64,000 nt of DNA, from the NCBI GenBank assembly GCA_934436245.1, contig CAKSAM010000007.1, forward strand, positions 54,743 through 118,742, in the 5' to 3' direction. Position 1 is the stretch's first letter. Each line of letters begins with the position of its first letter. Positions 22,511 through 33,167 of the stretch are shown piece by piece. This stretch comes from an uncultured Acetatifactor sp. (GTDB lineage Bacteria; Bacillota; Clostridia; Lachnospirales; Lachnospiraceae). A program made the translations under genes and the position numbers. The notes below the pieces were generated by a model. That model had not been told where the DNA came from. It saw only the letters and a list, made by a program, of their open reading frames with translations, and did not search any database.

Positions 22511-25024
22511 ATGATGATGTGCGGAAGAAATCCCAAAGTATTTTCCGGGAAAAGACAATTCCATAGACAGACGGACAATAAGGGCTCAGCAATGGTCGTT
22601 GTGATCATTGCCATGGCCTTTATTGGCATTTTAGCCAGTGCTTTGATGTATATGTCATTGTTAAACTATCAGATGAAGGTCAATAACCTGAAAGCAAAGG
22701 ATAATTTTTATTCTGCGGAGACGGTACTGGATGAGATCCGGACGGCCATGGGAGAACAGGTTTCTGCGTCTATAGGAACAGCATATACGCTGGTTTTGAA
22801 AAATTATGAGACAACTTCCGCAGCAGAAAAACAGAATAAATTAAGATATTATTTTCTCAAAGATATGCAGGAAAATTATGCAGTGCCGGGAAGTATAGAT
22901 ATTACGCAGTATGACCTGACGAAACTGTTTGCCAGTCTGTCCACTGAGGTGAAACAGGGAACGGTATTGGAGACACTGGATGAGCATGGTGAAGTCGTGT
23001 ACCGGATGGCTCTGGACAGCAGCGGAAACATAAAAACCTATGTAAATGCAACAGATCCCACAACGGGAGAAAAGAAGAGAGAAGAGACTACGGCTACGCC
23101 CACCGGACGTTTTCAACTGTATACCGACGGACTTTCTTTCTGCGGTCTGAAAGTGACCTATACGGATACCGATGGCTATGTCTCTGTGATCCAGACCGAC
23201 ATCCGGGTAAAGATGCCGGATATGGACTTCGCACAGGCCGTAACTCTACCGGCGATTACCAGTATTTCCATGGTGGCGCAGGAGAATATCCAGGCACTTC
23301 CAACTAATCCCATGCTTCACAGTGATAATGTGATCGGGGGCAGTTTTTATGCAAAACGTTTTATTGTGGGAAGCGAAGAATCCGGCAAAGGAAACAATGT
23401 GACAGTAGAATGGAAAGAAACTACCGGCAGTGAAAATGAAGACAAGCGGATGGTGGTGGCCGCCGACCTGTATCTGGGTCAGGGAACTTCTCTTAAAACG
23501 GATCAGTACGGTGAAGTATGGGCAGGCTCCATAGACATGAACGGTGGCATTCCGGGCAATACCGGCAGCCAGGGAAACTTAAGCTTTTTAGGTAACAGTG
23601 TATATGTGGCCGGTGATCTGAAGATGACCGGCGAAAGAAACGTATTTACCGCCGGAACACAGATCGGTGAGGATTATGCCGGGCAATATATCGGTTTCGG
23701 AACCGGCAAAGCTTCGGACAGCAGTGCCATTCTGGTAAACGGAACGGATACAGAGATCTATCTGAATCAGTTAAAGAATCTGACACTGGCAGGAAATTCA
23801 TACATTTCCCTGACCAAGGCTGCGGATGGACTTACCCCGGAAGACGGAGTAAGTAATACCGGGGTGGGAGACGTGATGATGGGACAGTCCATCGCTGTGA
23901 AGAGCGACCAGCTGGCATATCTTGTCCCTGCACAGTGCATTGGCGTGGATGCTTCCGGTAAGACCGTATTGAACGGAGCAAGTAATCCTATTACCCTGGA
24001 GCAATATAAGGGAAAAATAAAGAACAAAGAAGATGTGACAGAGGTAGCACTCAACATTCCTTCTGCCACATTGAACGGTCATACGCTGGCAGACTATGGT
24101 CTGACCCAGAACAATATTCAAAAAGTTTTCAAGCGGATCAACAGCAAGATCACGCTGGTTTATTATTATGTGAGTTTTGACAAGACATCCGACACGGCAA
24201 GAGCAAATGCTAACCGTTATTTCCAGGATTACTACGGAGCAAACCAACAGACCATGGAAGCTTATACAGGGCTTTATACTAAGGCAATTAAAGTACGGAA
24301 TCAGGAAAGCGGTTCCTACATCATGCATCTGGCAGGCAATGTGGCCATGTATGACAGCAGTGCTGCCGTAGGAAGCAGGGAAAATCTGTTGGGGGCAACA
24401 CTTACCAGTGATGGAGCCAATGGCGGATATCAGGCATTGTTGGCATCTGATCAGTTAAAATTCATGGCATTGTCCAAGAAGATGATCGATGTCTACGAGC
24501 AGCTGCTGCCTTCGGAAAAGGCAGATACAGCCAATGCCTATAGCAACCTTGTCAACGAAGGAGAAATCGAGACTTTCGCCGGTGTATTGAATGGAAGTGC
24601 TGAAAACAAAGTGGAGGCCAAATACTTTGGGAACAGCACCGGAAGTCTTGCGGAGAAAGATTACAAGGCAGTGATTGTAAAAGGGGACTATACCTACCCG
24701 GAGGCAGGTCAGGGCACGTTCAGTGGGCTGATCATTGCTACGGGAAATGTAAAAGTGACCGGTGATTTCAAGGGAACGATTTTGTCCGGAGGTTCGATTA
24801 CCCTGGACCAGAATGTGAAGGTAGAAGCAGACCGTGATGCGGTGCTGCACGTATTGACCTATTCCAGGAGCATTGTAGGAAATTCCGGGACTTCCAAGGA
24901 ATTTCATGTGGTAGATTTTCTGAACGGTGGAGACGGTTACCTGAGTAACAGCGGCAAGACCTATAAGAACAGCGAGATAAATCTGGGAGATTTGATAGTA
25001 TATGAAAACTGGCAGAAAGAATAA
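22511..25024 (+). CDS. PilX/GspK-like giant minor pilin
   Basis: 837 residues. A basic N-terminus reaches DNKG then SAMVVVIIAMAFIGILASALMYMSL, a pilin-type helix without Glu at +5. Loss of Glu5 is characteristic of GspK and is seen in some PilX proteins, placing the subunit at the tip. The large body is unidentified; its C-terminal part (GLIIATGNVKVTGDFKGTILS, GSITLDQNVKVEAD) repeats short beta strands in a way that recalls beta-helical or bactofilin-like folds. Three ATGs lie close together (22511, 22514, 22517); the first is used with the ggaaggaag upstream. The 3' end overlaps the next gene by 23 bp, suggesting translational coupling. Confidence 0.75.
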   Translation: MMMCGRNPKVFSGKRQFHRQTDNKGSAMVVVIIAMAFIGILASALMYMSLLNYQMKVNNLKAKDNFYSAETVLDEIRTAMGEQVSASIGTAYTLVLKNYETTSAAEKQNKLRYYFLKDMQENYAVPGSIDITQYDLTKLFASLSTEVKQGTVLETLDEHGEVVYRMALDSSGNIKTYVNATDPTTGEKKREETTATPTGRFQLYTDGLSFCGLKVTYTDTDGYVSVIQTDIRVKMPDMDFAQAVTLPAITSISMVAQENIQALPTNPMLHSDNVIGGSFYAKRFIVGSEESGKGNNVTVEWKETTGSENEDKRMVVAADLYLGQGTSLKTDQYGEVWAGSIDMNGGIPGNTGSQGNLSFLGNSVYVAGDLKMTGERNVFTAGTQIGEDYAGQYIGFGTGKASDSSAILVNGTDTEIYLNQLKNLTLAGNSYISLTKAADGLTPEDGVSNTGVGDVMMGQSIAVKSDQLAYLVPAQCIGVDASGKTVLNGASNPITLEQYKGKIKNKEDVTEVALNIPSATLNGHTLADYGLTQNNIQKVFKRINSKITLVYYYVSFDKTSDTARANANRYFQDYYGANQQTMEAYTGLYTKAIKVRNQESGSYIMHLAGNVAMYDSSAAVGSRENLLGATLTSDGANGGYQALLASDQLKFMALSKKMIDVYEQLLPSEKADTANAYSNLVNEGEIETFAGVLNGSAENKVEAKYFGNSTGSLAEKDYKAVIVKGDYTYPEAGQGTFSGLIIATGNVKVTGDFKGTILSGGSITLDQNVKVEADRDAVLHVLTYSRSIVGNSGTSKEFHVVDFLNGGDGYLSNSGKTYKNSEINLGDLIVYENWQKE

Positions 25025-25574
25025 CAATAGCGGTTTTTCCCTGGTGGAGCTGGTCATAGTGATCGCAATCATGGCTGTACTGGTAGGTGTCATGGTGACG
25101 TCCGTTACGGCACTGACCGGCAGAAAAGTCAGGAAATGTGCGGATGAGATCGTGACCACGCTGGAACGGACCAGAGTATTGACCCTGGGCAAAGAACAGA
25201 ATCAGGTGGAATGTGTGATCAGCTATGATAACACTACCAAAGAATACAGAGCACAGATTCGGCAGGGGGATGCGGAAGTATCCAACAGGGTACTGGGGAA
25301 AGAGCCCATTGAGATCAAGGTATATTTTGAAGGGGATTCCAAGGGATATTCTCTGACGGAGCTGAAGGGGTCTGATAGTCTGGTGCCATATGTTTCGAAT
25401 TCACAGGGATTGCATCTGGTGTTTAACCGGGCATCCGGTGCCTTTGAAAAAGATACCTGTGTGTTAGTGTCCGGTGGTGTAAAGGAATACTGCCAGAAAA
25501 TTGTTGTGAGCAGTGGATCGAGAACGATAGAGATCATGACGGTAGGCAAGACCGGCAAGATTTTGAATAAGTAA
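25002..25574 (+). CDS. Minor pseudopilin, GspH/FimT-like
   Basis: 190 residues. The leader ends NNNSG and is followed by FSLVELVIVIAIMAVLVGV, nearly identical to the PilA helix. The body (TALTGRKVRKCADEIVTTLERTR) resembles the GspH/FimT group, where a small beta-sandwich follows the helix. It starts inside the end of the preceding gene. It is expected to be processed by the same peptidase and to join the minor-pilin complex. Confidence 0.8.
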   Translation: MKTGRKNNNSGFSLVELVIVIAIMAVLVGVMVTSVTALTGRKVRKCADEIVTTLERTRVLTLGKEQNQVECVISYDNTTKEYRAQIRQGDAEVSNRVLGKEPIEIKVYFEGDSKGYSLTELKGSDSLVPYVSNSQGLHLVFNRASGAFEKDTCVLVSGGVKEYCQKIVVSSGSRTIEIMTVGKTGKILNK

Positions 25575-25613
25575 AGATAAGTAAGGATAAGCAAGTACGT
25601 AAGGAGGTTGACC

Positions 25614-27908
25614 ATGAGGATTGGCAAGAAAGGATTTACTCTGGTGGAGATCATTGTATCTCTTGCAATTATGACAATAGTAGCCGGAGCAATAGGCGCA
25701 TTTGTCATCGCCGGCAATAATTCCTATCTCAGAGGGAACAAGGAACTGACCCTGCAGGAGGAAGCCCAGTTGACTGCCAACCAGATGATCGATCTGATCA
25801 TCGATGTGGAGAAGGGCATCAGCTTTTCCAATCTGACAGATCAGAAAGCGGTGGATATGGACGGTAATGTGGCGAAAGACATTAACGGCAACGAGGTAAC
25901 GAATGCCAGCGTCAGTGAACTTCGCCTGATCAATAACGACAACAGCTATATGATCCGCTGGCAGGGCGGTGCCGGTGCGGATTACGCCGATGCCAATCAG
26001 GTATATCTCTATGAAGTTACGAATACGACAAATGCAGAGGGTGAACTTGTAGTAGGAGATTTTACTGCTGTGAAGCCTGCATTGATGGCAGAACATGTCA
26101 GCAGCTTCCGCGTGGATCTCAGTGAACTGGACAAGCGTAAGGTAGTACTGAACATGACTTTCAGTTATCAGGACAAATCCTATGACATTTCCGAGACCAT
26201 TAAGCTACGAAATGACTTAAGTGCCGAACCCTCCAGCATTTATTCCTGGATCAGCGGTATCCGCATTATCCCGGATCATGCAGATCTGAAGCAGGGACAG
26301 GCCTTTGTGTTTGATTATGAGCTCACCGGAGATAAAGAGGCAATTGCACAGGGAGTTACCTGGAATGTCACTTATCAGGACGGCAGCGCATGTAAGAGTA
26401 CCATCAGCGCAAACGGCAAACTGACTGTGGCATCGGACGAGAGCTTTGGTGATAATATATTGAGTGTGACTTGTACTTCCGTGGCAGATCCCACTATGGC
26501 TGCGACTGCAACCGTAACGGTGGAGAAGCACGTGGTGGATTCTCTGGATATAGAACCGAAGAATTCTTCAGTGATACAGGGAGGCAGCTTACAGTTTACC
26601 TACACCATGGAGGGAACTGAGGAGGCCAGGAAAGCCGGTGTGGAATGGAGTGTTGCAAGAGTAGACGCCACAAGTAAAAAAGCCGGTACGGATATCGGAA
26701 AAAAGAGTGGATTATTAACTGCAGACAGGAATGAAACTACAGGGACACTTGTGTTGCAGGTAACCTGTACTTCTGTGGCAGACCCGGGAATGTCGGCATC
26801 TACCAAAGTGACGGTTCTGCCCTATACCAACATTGATGGAAAATATGATGCGACCCTGATTGCCAAGAACCTGACGACATATGGCTTTAAAGATGGAAGC
26901 ACTGACAAGATCGGATACAAAGGATTGATCGAGTGCCTGCCGTCCTGGGCAGATTATAGAGCCGGATATCCGCAGATCGAGTGGAGTGTTGTAGATGATT
27001 ATGCCGGTAATTATAAAATAACCGGATTGACAGATCCCGACGGGCGTCAGTTCCAGGCGGAGTTGGAATGTGGAAATATGACAGATACCATGGTCCGGGT
27101 ACGTGCGGAGGTTGCGTTGTCTGCGGATGTAAGGATCACCAGAGAGATCGATATTACAATTCCTCCCTTAAAGACGACGGTAAGTGCCAAAGAGCCTTAT
27201 ATTTATTCCAGTCAGTTTGTATTGAACAGAAACGGAAAAATCACCTGTGAGATCAGAAATTATAAAGAAGCTGTAAATTGGAGATTTGCGGATGTTCCCA
27301 GTGATCTGAACAATGATTTCAAGGTTTGGAACGGAATCCAGAAATCAGATCAGGTTGGATTTAATGTATACGATGGTGCTTATGATGATGTACATCAGGA
27401 GGGATATCTGACAAATGAAAATACAGGAACTTCTACAGAAGTAAGAGCCCTCAGCTATATCTCCTGGGATAAAGAGTACCGGCTGAAGCTTCAGGCGTGG
27501 AGTCTGGATAATTCCACATTGGTTGCGGAGACAGTGATTCTGGTACCTGTGGTTGATATTTTATTTGCCAATGATCAGCATGTGATCACAGTGCAGAGGC
27601 CCACCTGGACGAATCGTTATGATCTGCATGCGTATGGTTTTGAGTCCGGTAGAGAGAGAGGACACAGAGCCGCACAGCTGGCAGGATATTTCCAGGGAGA
27701 ACTGCCTTTGGATTCAAATACTAAGTTTGCTGAGATTGATAATATGCATCTTCCTTTTTCTCAGGTGCAGTTTGACATTGGTGCGCATGAAGAAAATGAA
27801 TATCTGATTATGACAATCTATGACAAACGATATCCGGAGCATAAGAGAAACCTTTTACTGGTTGTAGAGAAAAGACCGGATTGGTGGGAATGGAAGGATA
27901 ATAAATGA
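25614..27908 (+). CDS. PilW/GspJ-like minor pilin carrying Ig-like (Big) domains
   Basis: 764 residues from the ATG at 25614 (aaggagg, 8 bp before). A 7-residue leader MRIGKKG precedes FTLVEIIVSLAIMTIVAGAIG. Residues about 15-200 resemble the PilW/GspJ body. Two Ig-like repeats follow at about 215-305 and 310-400, each with a VTW/VEW start and an (I/L)xVTCTSVADPxMxAxxxVTV end, the pattern of bacterial Big_2 domains. The last ~360 residues are unidentified. Ig-like domains on a pilin suggest an adhesive or spacer role at the tip (inference). The stop overlaps the next start (ATGA). Confidence 0.8.
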   Translation: MRIGKKGFTLVEIIVSLAIMTIVAGAIGAFVIAGNNSYLRGNKELTLQEEAQLTANQMIDLIIDVEKGISFSNLTDQKAVDMDGNVAKDINGNEVTNASVSELRLINNDNSYMIRWQGGAGADYADANQVYLYEVTNTTNAEGELVVGDFTAVKPALMAEHVSSFRVDLSELDKRKVVLNMTFSYQDKSYDISETIKLRNDLSAEPSSIYSWISGIRIIPDHADLKQGQAFVFDYELTGDKEAIAQGVTWNVTYQDGSACKSTISANGKLTVASDESFGDNILSVTCTSVADPTMAATATVTVEKHVVDSLDIEPKNSSVIQGGSLQFTYTMEGTEEARKAGVEWSVARVDATSKKAGTDIGKKSGLLTADRNETTGTLVLQVTCTSVADPGMSASTKVTVLPYTNIDGKYDATLIAKNLTTYGFKDGSTDKIGYKGLIECLPSWADYRAGYPQIEWSVVDDYAGNYKITGLTDPDGRQFQAELECGNMTDTMVRVRAEVALSADVRITREIDITIPPLKTTVSAKEPYIYSSQFVLNRNGKITCEIRNYKEAVNWRFADVPSDLNNDFKVWNGIQKSDQVGFNVYDGAYDDVHQEGYLTNENTGTSTEVRALSYISWDKEYRLKLQAWSLDNSTLVAETVILVPVVDILFANDQHVITVQRPTWTNRYDLHAYGFESGRERGHRAAQLAGYFQGELPLDSNTKFAEIDNMHLPFSQVQFDIGAHEENEYLIMTIYDKRYPEHKRNLLLVVEKRPDWWEWKDNK

Positions 27909-30900
27909 CCATGAATTGGAAACGCAATTCCAAAAAGTATATAGCAGGAATCCTCACCATAGCTTTGGCCGTCGGCGTCGGTCAGAGCTATGGCTCTATG
28001 GAGGTTAATGCGCAGGAGCGGACTCTTCCCGGTATCGAGAAGCTTGTTCAGGATACAGTGGCTTCCTCCGATGGTACTTTTCATATTCTGGAGATCGTTC
28101 CGGCAAAGGAAAATGCCACCATCGGTTATCTGGCAGGAGGAGAGGAGCCGGTAGCGGAGGGGAGAAAACTCTCCGAGATGCCATCTGTCACGGAGCGACA
28201 GAATGCCATGAATACCATCGGAGCCAATCTGTCTGCTGACGCAGTTTTAAAAGAAGAGACCACAAATGGTCCCGTTACGTTTTCGACCTATAGTGAAGGC
28301 AGTGGAAATGCCAGAACGGAAGAGTTAAAGGGACGTTTTGTATATTGCGGAAACAATTCCGGCAGGTATCATTATCAACAGATCGATGCAGTTTATCAGA
28401 AAATTGCAGACAATGAGCAGGTTTCCGCAAATATACGTTACAACCGATACAGTGTGCTGGAAACTGCAAATGACGGTAACAGCAGTCTGAAGAGCGTGAC
28501 CCCCGTTTTCTCGAATAAATCCACCGGTGGTTCGAATGGTCTGGAGACAGAAATCGTTGACAGTACCGGAAGTACCAGGGGATATGCAGAAGGTCGTTAT
28601 GCCATTTCGGAGCAGCAACTAACACCGGGCGATACCTCGAATTTTGATCCCGGAAATTATGATGGAAAGACCGTATATCAGAAAGTTGGCACAGAACCGG
28701 ATGCTGTATATACCTACATGGGACAAATTGTATACGGAACAGATCCGGCATTGCCTGGCAGTTTTCGGACAACCTCCGCAGCCATTTCCGTACCGGTGCC
28801 CGGAGTATCTGACAATGATCCGGAAATTGCCACACAGGCGGCTTCGGTATTAGGCAGTAATGCGAATAATATCGTAACCTATGGCAACAGTGATATCAGC
28901 AAAAATCTGTATATTATAGATCATGCAGCTCCGGATCAGGCACGGCTCTGGGCGACCTGGGATGCGACGGCCGGGGCATATCAGTTTGATACCACGATTG
29001 CCAGCGCCTATATTGTTGATTTTCAGAGCAACGAAAACGGTGACTATTATGTTTCCAAAATGACAGTAAGTAACATTGCCGGAGATTACAGGCTGAGGGA
29101 TACTTATGTACATGACGAGACCGGAAATTATAAGCTGGTAACGCCTGGTTCCCTGCAGGTTACTTACAGGGATGAGGATCCATCATTAAGCTATGATTAT
29201 GATTTTGTAGGGGATGACCGGGAGACGGCACTGGATACCGTTTCTTATAATGGCGGTTTTTACAATAAAGAATGGTTCAAAAAAAATGTTTTAAATCTGA
29301 CTGGTACCAGCCGATATGAGAATGGTACGGCAACCGGCGATGATATTGATACGTTGAAGATAGAAGTGACGACACTTACGCTGCAACAACTGGCAGATCT
29401 TGGGGATGCTTCCATCACAGCAGAGGACTCTTACTGTGGGTTGGATCTGCAGGATGTGAATCTGATCTATTTTTCCGGTCAGGGTACCTATGCCCAGGAG
29501 CCTTCCAACATGACTTCTGCGGCAACAATGCTTGCAAAAATGGTATTTGGTATGAACGACAGCGGAGTCCGTTCGGATGCATCCAGAGTGCCGGTGATCA
29601 TGGACTATAACTTTTATGCGAAGAACAGTGCACAGGGCAATGAGGTGCTGAAAAAACTGGCACTGACACTGTTACAGGTGTCGGATGATACTGTGGCAAC
29701 GGCGCTGAATAGTCAGGGAGATGCATATTGGGGCACTCTCAATGCAGATACCCTGAAAAATACCGTGGATGTAAGTATCAGATCCTACGCTGCAGCAATG
29801 CAGGTAACAGGTGCGGACACGTTGGCTCTCGACATGCTGAAAGAATATCTGACAGAGAATGTGTACCTGAATAATGACAGTTCCAGACCCTATGCTGCAT
29901 CGGATTATCTGACAGATATCAAATCGGATACTTCCAGAGCATGGATCTATACAGAGGTATTGAAAGAGATTCAATATGAAAATTTCCTGATTGCCCAGGA
30001 GAATAGTACTGCTGCAACATTGAAAGAGGAAATCAGTAAAGCCTCTGTGACAAGATATATTTTAAACTGGTATCTCCACAGAAGCCAGGTGAAGGATGCA
30101 ATTTCGGTGCTGGATCTGGAGCCCTGCTATGATTTTGGAACGGGGGCACTGTCTGCTGATGCTGTGAAAGCATTTATGGGGCAGAGCAGTTATGGTGGCA
30201 ACATAGCGATTACCCAGATAGCATCTGCGGAATTTATCGGCAAGGTGGAGGATCTCAATGACCGTTATGATATGATTTATGTGGGTGCCCGTACCGGAAC
30301 CATGAATATAAAGAGCGGCAAGACTGTTTATAATGATCAATCCATGAATGGTCTGATCTATACACATATTGGTGATCTGTATGATTATAATAGTGAATCA
30401 GATGACAATAAAAACCGTCTGAGGGATGATTCCTTAAGTCATGATGCAAACGTATACCGTGGTCCGGGAAATGATATGAACTCCACCAGGGAAAAGGAGT
30501 TTGAACAGTTTATTTCCGCAGGCTATCCGGTGATTTTTGCAGATGATCTTCTGACAAATGTGGATGGGGATGTCAGTGCCAATAAGTCCACGGTGGATCA
30601 AAGCTCTTATTTTTACCAGCTGATACAATTTGCCCTGTCAAAGGATGAGAGTGGCAAGTACAAGTATTGGCAGGAAAGTGTGTTCGCAGAGAGTCAGATG
30701 GTAGCGGCCACAAGGGAGACCACAGAACAGAAAAATGCACGGGAAGAGCGGCAGAGGATCTTTGGCAATCATCTGAATCTGTCGAAACTGCAGATCGAAT
30801 GGGTCAAAAATCTCGGAGAGGATTATATGCCCACTGAGCTGCATTATAATGGTGACGGTATCAATGACACGTTCCTGAAGATGACAGACGGTGTATATTA

Positions 30901-33124
30901 TCTGCAGTACATTTTTGCGTTGTCAAATGATGCAGCAGCTTCACAGATAAGTACAACATATGACTGTAAACTTTATATAGATAAAAATTCCGACGGCCGT
31001 TTTTCTGGATCGGATGTGATAGGTCAGGAGCTTTCTTCGACAGAGGAACTTTCCGGTCTGAATCTGTATGTCAGATCCGGTGAGGAGTGGAAGGAAGTGT
31101 CCGAAAACGACAATGGACATTATGAACTTCGTACCGGTTATACCTATAAAGTGGTCAGAAGACTGCCGGATGATTATCAGGGAGTTCTGCCGTGGAAGAT
31201 GATCTTTTATGACAATGCTGACACGCTGATAAGAACTGCGGTATCCGGATATACCGCAGTGGACAGAGGGGAGAGAAAGCCCATTTCTGTGCTGCAGCTG
31301 ATGTCTGACAGAAGCGCATCCTCAGGCAAAACGTTATGGAACCTTGAGTCGGACAGTGAGGTAAAATCTCTGCTGAACGGTGTTCGTGAATTCAACGTAT
31401 CAATTAAGTCTGTGAAGACATCCTCGTTTATTAACGGACTTCTGACGGATGATCAGGTGAGAAGATTACGGACCGAGGAACAGATATCGGAAGCATATTA
31501 TAATGCTGCTTATAATAAGTTCCAACAGTATGACATGTTGATTCTCGGTTTCGGTGATAATTATCAGTTCGGAAGTAAAAATGAGAGTCTGAAAAACATG
31601 GCGGTATCCGAGGCTATCCGTGATTATATTGAGGACGGCAAGAGCGTTTTGTTCACCCATGACAGCAGTTCCTATATCAATAGTACGGCAGGCAACGGTA
31701 AAAACTGGTATTGGGGTTATGAATTCAATAAGACCATGCGTGCGGCAGTGGGACTGGATCGTTATGGCGCCTTACGGGAATACTATGATGCCCAGAGGAA
31801 TAATTCCAGATTGTCCGATGCCCAGAGGAAGCGTTATGATAATTACTATAACATCCTGAATACACAGTACAATTATGATACGGCATGGAAGCCGGGAACG
31901 GACAGGAGCAGCAACCAGACCGTCGGAAATATTGAGGGACCGACAAAATATACAGTGGTACGTTATGTACAGAACCGGATCAATGCAATTTTGGGGAAAG
32001 GAACGTCTTACGCTGATTTTTATTTCCCCATTCGAAATTCTCTGTTTTATCAGGGGATGGATAAGACTGTCAATTCTCAAGGCAAAATTACTGTCCTGGG
32101 AGATTATAAAAACTTTGGAGACGGTGCAGGACCGGATATGACAGTTACTCAGGTGAATCAGGGACAGATTACAAATTATCCGTATCGTATAACCACAGAA
32201 GAACAGCAGACCCTGACGGTAGCTGCAACCCATTACCAGTGGTTGCAGCCCAACATGGAGCTGGACAAGGACGGAGACGGCAAGAACGACATTGTTGTAT
32301 GGTATTGTCTGTCAGATCTGTCTGACAATGCAAAGAGCCGGAAAACACAGTTTGAATGGCGAAACGGACGGGGAAATGACAATGGTGTAAATCTGTATAA
32401 TGTGTGTCCGAAAGATATTGTGAATAATTACTATATCTATAGTATGGGTAATGTAACCTATTCCGGAGCGGGACATACGGAACCAACGGGAAAAGCAGAG
32501 AAAAAGCTGTTTGTCAATACGATGATCGCAGCATATAATGCCGGAACCAAGGCACCTTCTGTATTTTTCCAGGATAATAATGGAAACACCATCGACTCTG
32601 TCTATATGATGTACGATGCAGCCAATAAAATGATTCTGGATCGCAGCAATAATATTCAGGTGAATTTCAAGGCAACAGATTATAATATTCTGTCCTCCAC
32701 AACAGAGATTCGTGTCGAACTTTTCAAGGAATCCACAGATGCGGATGCCATGGAAATTGCATACGGCAAGAGCACATTGAAGGTGAAACCTCTGAGTGGG
32801 CTTACGGTGACAAATTCTGCCGGAACGGCAGTGAATGCACATGTAATTGTCGGTGGGGACAATCGTTTTACAGAAGGTGGAAAGGACTATTTTGCAATCG
32901 GTTCGGCATACTATTCTGTGACTAACGACGGCGTGTATACGCTGGCAATTCCGGCATTGGAGATGGGCCTGTTCTCCGGCAGAAGCAAAGTTACATTGAA
33001 TGATCAGGACGCTACAACAATCTATATCCGTGCAACAACTGTTTACGACAACGGAACCAAACGGACCGAAGGCGCCGTTAAGAGTCTGACCGTCAGTGCG
33101 GCGGAACTGTTTGATCTGGATTAG
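27905..33124 (+). CDS. 1739-residue secreted protein, PilY1-like candidate (DUF5057-like region)
   Basis: A signal peptide (about 9-38, IAGILTIALAVGVGQSYG) directs export. No C-terminal anchor or LPXTG motif is seen. Repeated segments of the form 'ISVLxL ... YDMLILGFGDNY ... GKSVLFTHDS' resemble what I recall as DUF5057. Calcium-loop motifs occur: NGDGIND near residue 982, DKNSDGRFSGSD near 1026 and DKDGDGKND near 1455. Large size, export, Ca loops and last place in a pilus operon resemble PilY1, the tip-associated protein of proteobacterial pili, but no sequence homology is claimed. The ATGA overlap with the preceding Ig-like pilin implies coupled synthesis. Confidence 0.75.
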   Translation: MTMNWKRNSKKYIAGILTIALAVGVGQSYGSMEVNAQERTLPGIEKLVQDTVASSDGTFHILEIVPAKENATIGYLAGGEEPVAEGRKLSEMPSVTERQNAMNTIGANLSADAVLKEETTNGPVTFSTYSEGSGNARTEELKGRFVYCGNNSGRYHYQQIDAVYQKIADNEQVSANIRYNRYSVLETANDGNSSLKSVTPVFSNKSTGGSNGLETEIVDSTGSTRGYAEGRYAISEQQLTPGDTSNFDPGNYDGKTVYQKVGTEPDAVYTYMGQIVYGTDPALPGSFRTTSAAISVPVPGVSDNDPEIATQAASVLGSNANNIVTYGNSDISKNLYIIDHAAPDQARLWATWDATAGAYQFDTTIASAYIVDFQSNENGDYYVSKMTVSNIAGDYRLRDTYVHDETGNYKLVTPGSLQVTYRDEDPSLSYDYDFVGDDRETALDTVSYNGGFYNKEWFKKNVLNLTGTSRYENGTATGDDIDTLKIEVTTLTLQQLADLGDASITAEDSYCGLDLQDVNLIYFSGQGTYAQEPSNMTSAATMLAKMVFGMNDSGVRSDASRVPVIMDYNFYAKNSAQGNEVLKKLALTLLQVSDDTVATALNSQGDAYWGTLNADTLKNTVDVSIRSYAAAMQVTGADTLALDMLKEYLTENVYLNNDSSRPYAASDYLTDIKSDTSRAWIYTEVLKEIQYENFLIAQENSTAATLKEEISKASVTRYILNWYLHRSQVKDAISVLDLEPCYDFGTGALSADAVKAFMGQSSYGGNIAITQIASAEFIGKVEDLNDRYDMIYVGARTGTMNIKSGKTVYNDQSMNGLIYTHIGDLYDYNSESDDNKNRLRDDSLSHDANVYRGPGNDMNSTREKEFEQFISAGYPVIFADDLLTNVDGDVSANKSTVDQSSYFYQLIQFALSKDESGKYKYWQESVFAESQMVAATRETTEQKNAREERQRIFGNHLNLSKLQIEWVKNLGEDYMPTELHYNGDGINDTFLKMTDGVYYLQYIFALSNDAAASQISTTYDCKLYIDKNSDGRFSGSDVIGQELSSTEELSGLNLYVRSGEEWKEVSENDNGHYELRTGYTYKVVRRLPDDYQGVLPWKMIFYDNADTLIRTAVSGYTAVDRGERKPISVLQLMSDRSASSGKTLWNLESDSEVKSLLNGVREFNVSIKSVKTSSFINGLLTDDQVRRLRTEEQISEAYYNAAYNKFQQYDMLILGFGDNYQFGSKNESLKNMAVSEAIRDYIEDGKSVLFTHDSSSYINSTAGNGKNWYWGYEFNKTMRAAVGLDRYGALREYYDAQRNNSRLSDAQRKRYDNYYNILNTQYNYDTAWKPGTDRSSNQTVGNIEGPTKYTVVRYVQNRINAILGKGTSYADFYFPIRNSLFYQGMDKTVNSQGKITVLGDYKNFGDGAGPDMTVTQVNQGQITNYPYRITTEEQQTLTVAATHYQWLQPNMELDKDGDGKNDIVVWYCLSDLSDNAKSRKTQFEWRNGRGNDNGVNLYNVCPKDIVNNYYIYSMGNVTYSGAGHTEPTGKAEKKLFVNTMIAAYNAGTKAPSVFFQDNNGNTIDSVYMMYDAANKMILDRSNNIQVNFKATDYNILSSTTEIRVELFKESTDADAMEIAYGKSTLKVKPLSGLTVTNSAGTAVNAHVIVGGDNRFTEGGKDYFAIGSAYYSVTNDGVYTLAIPALEMGLFSGRSKVTLNDQDATTIYIRATTVYDNGTKRTEGAVKSLTVSAAELFDLD

Positions 33125-33167
33125 TGTCAGCAGTAGTCACGAAGAGAAATGACAAATTGCACAAAAG

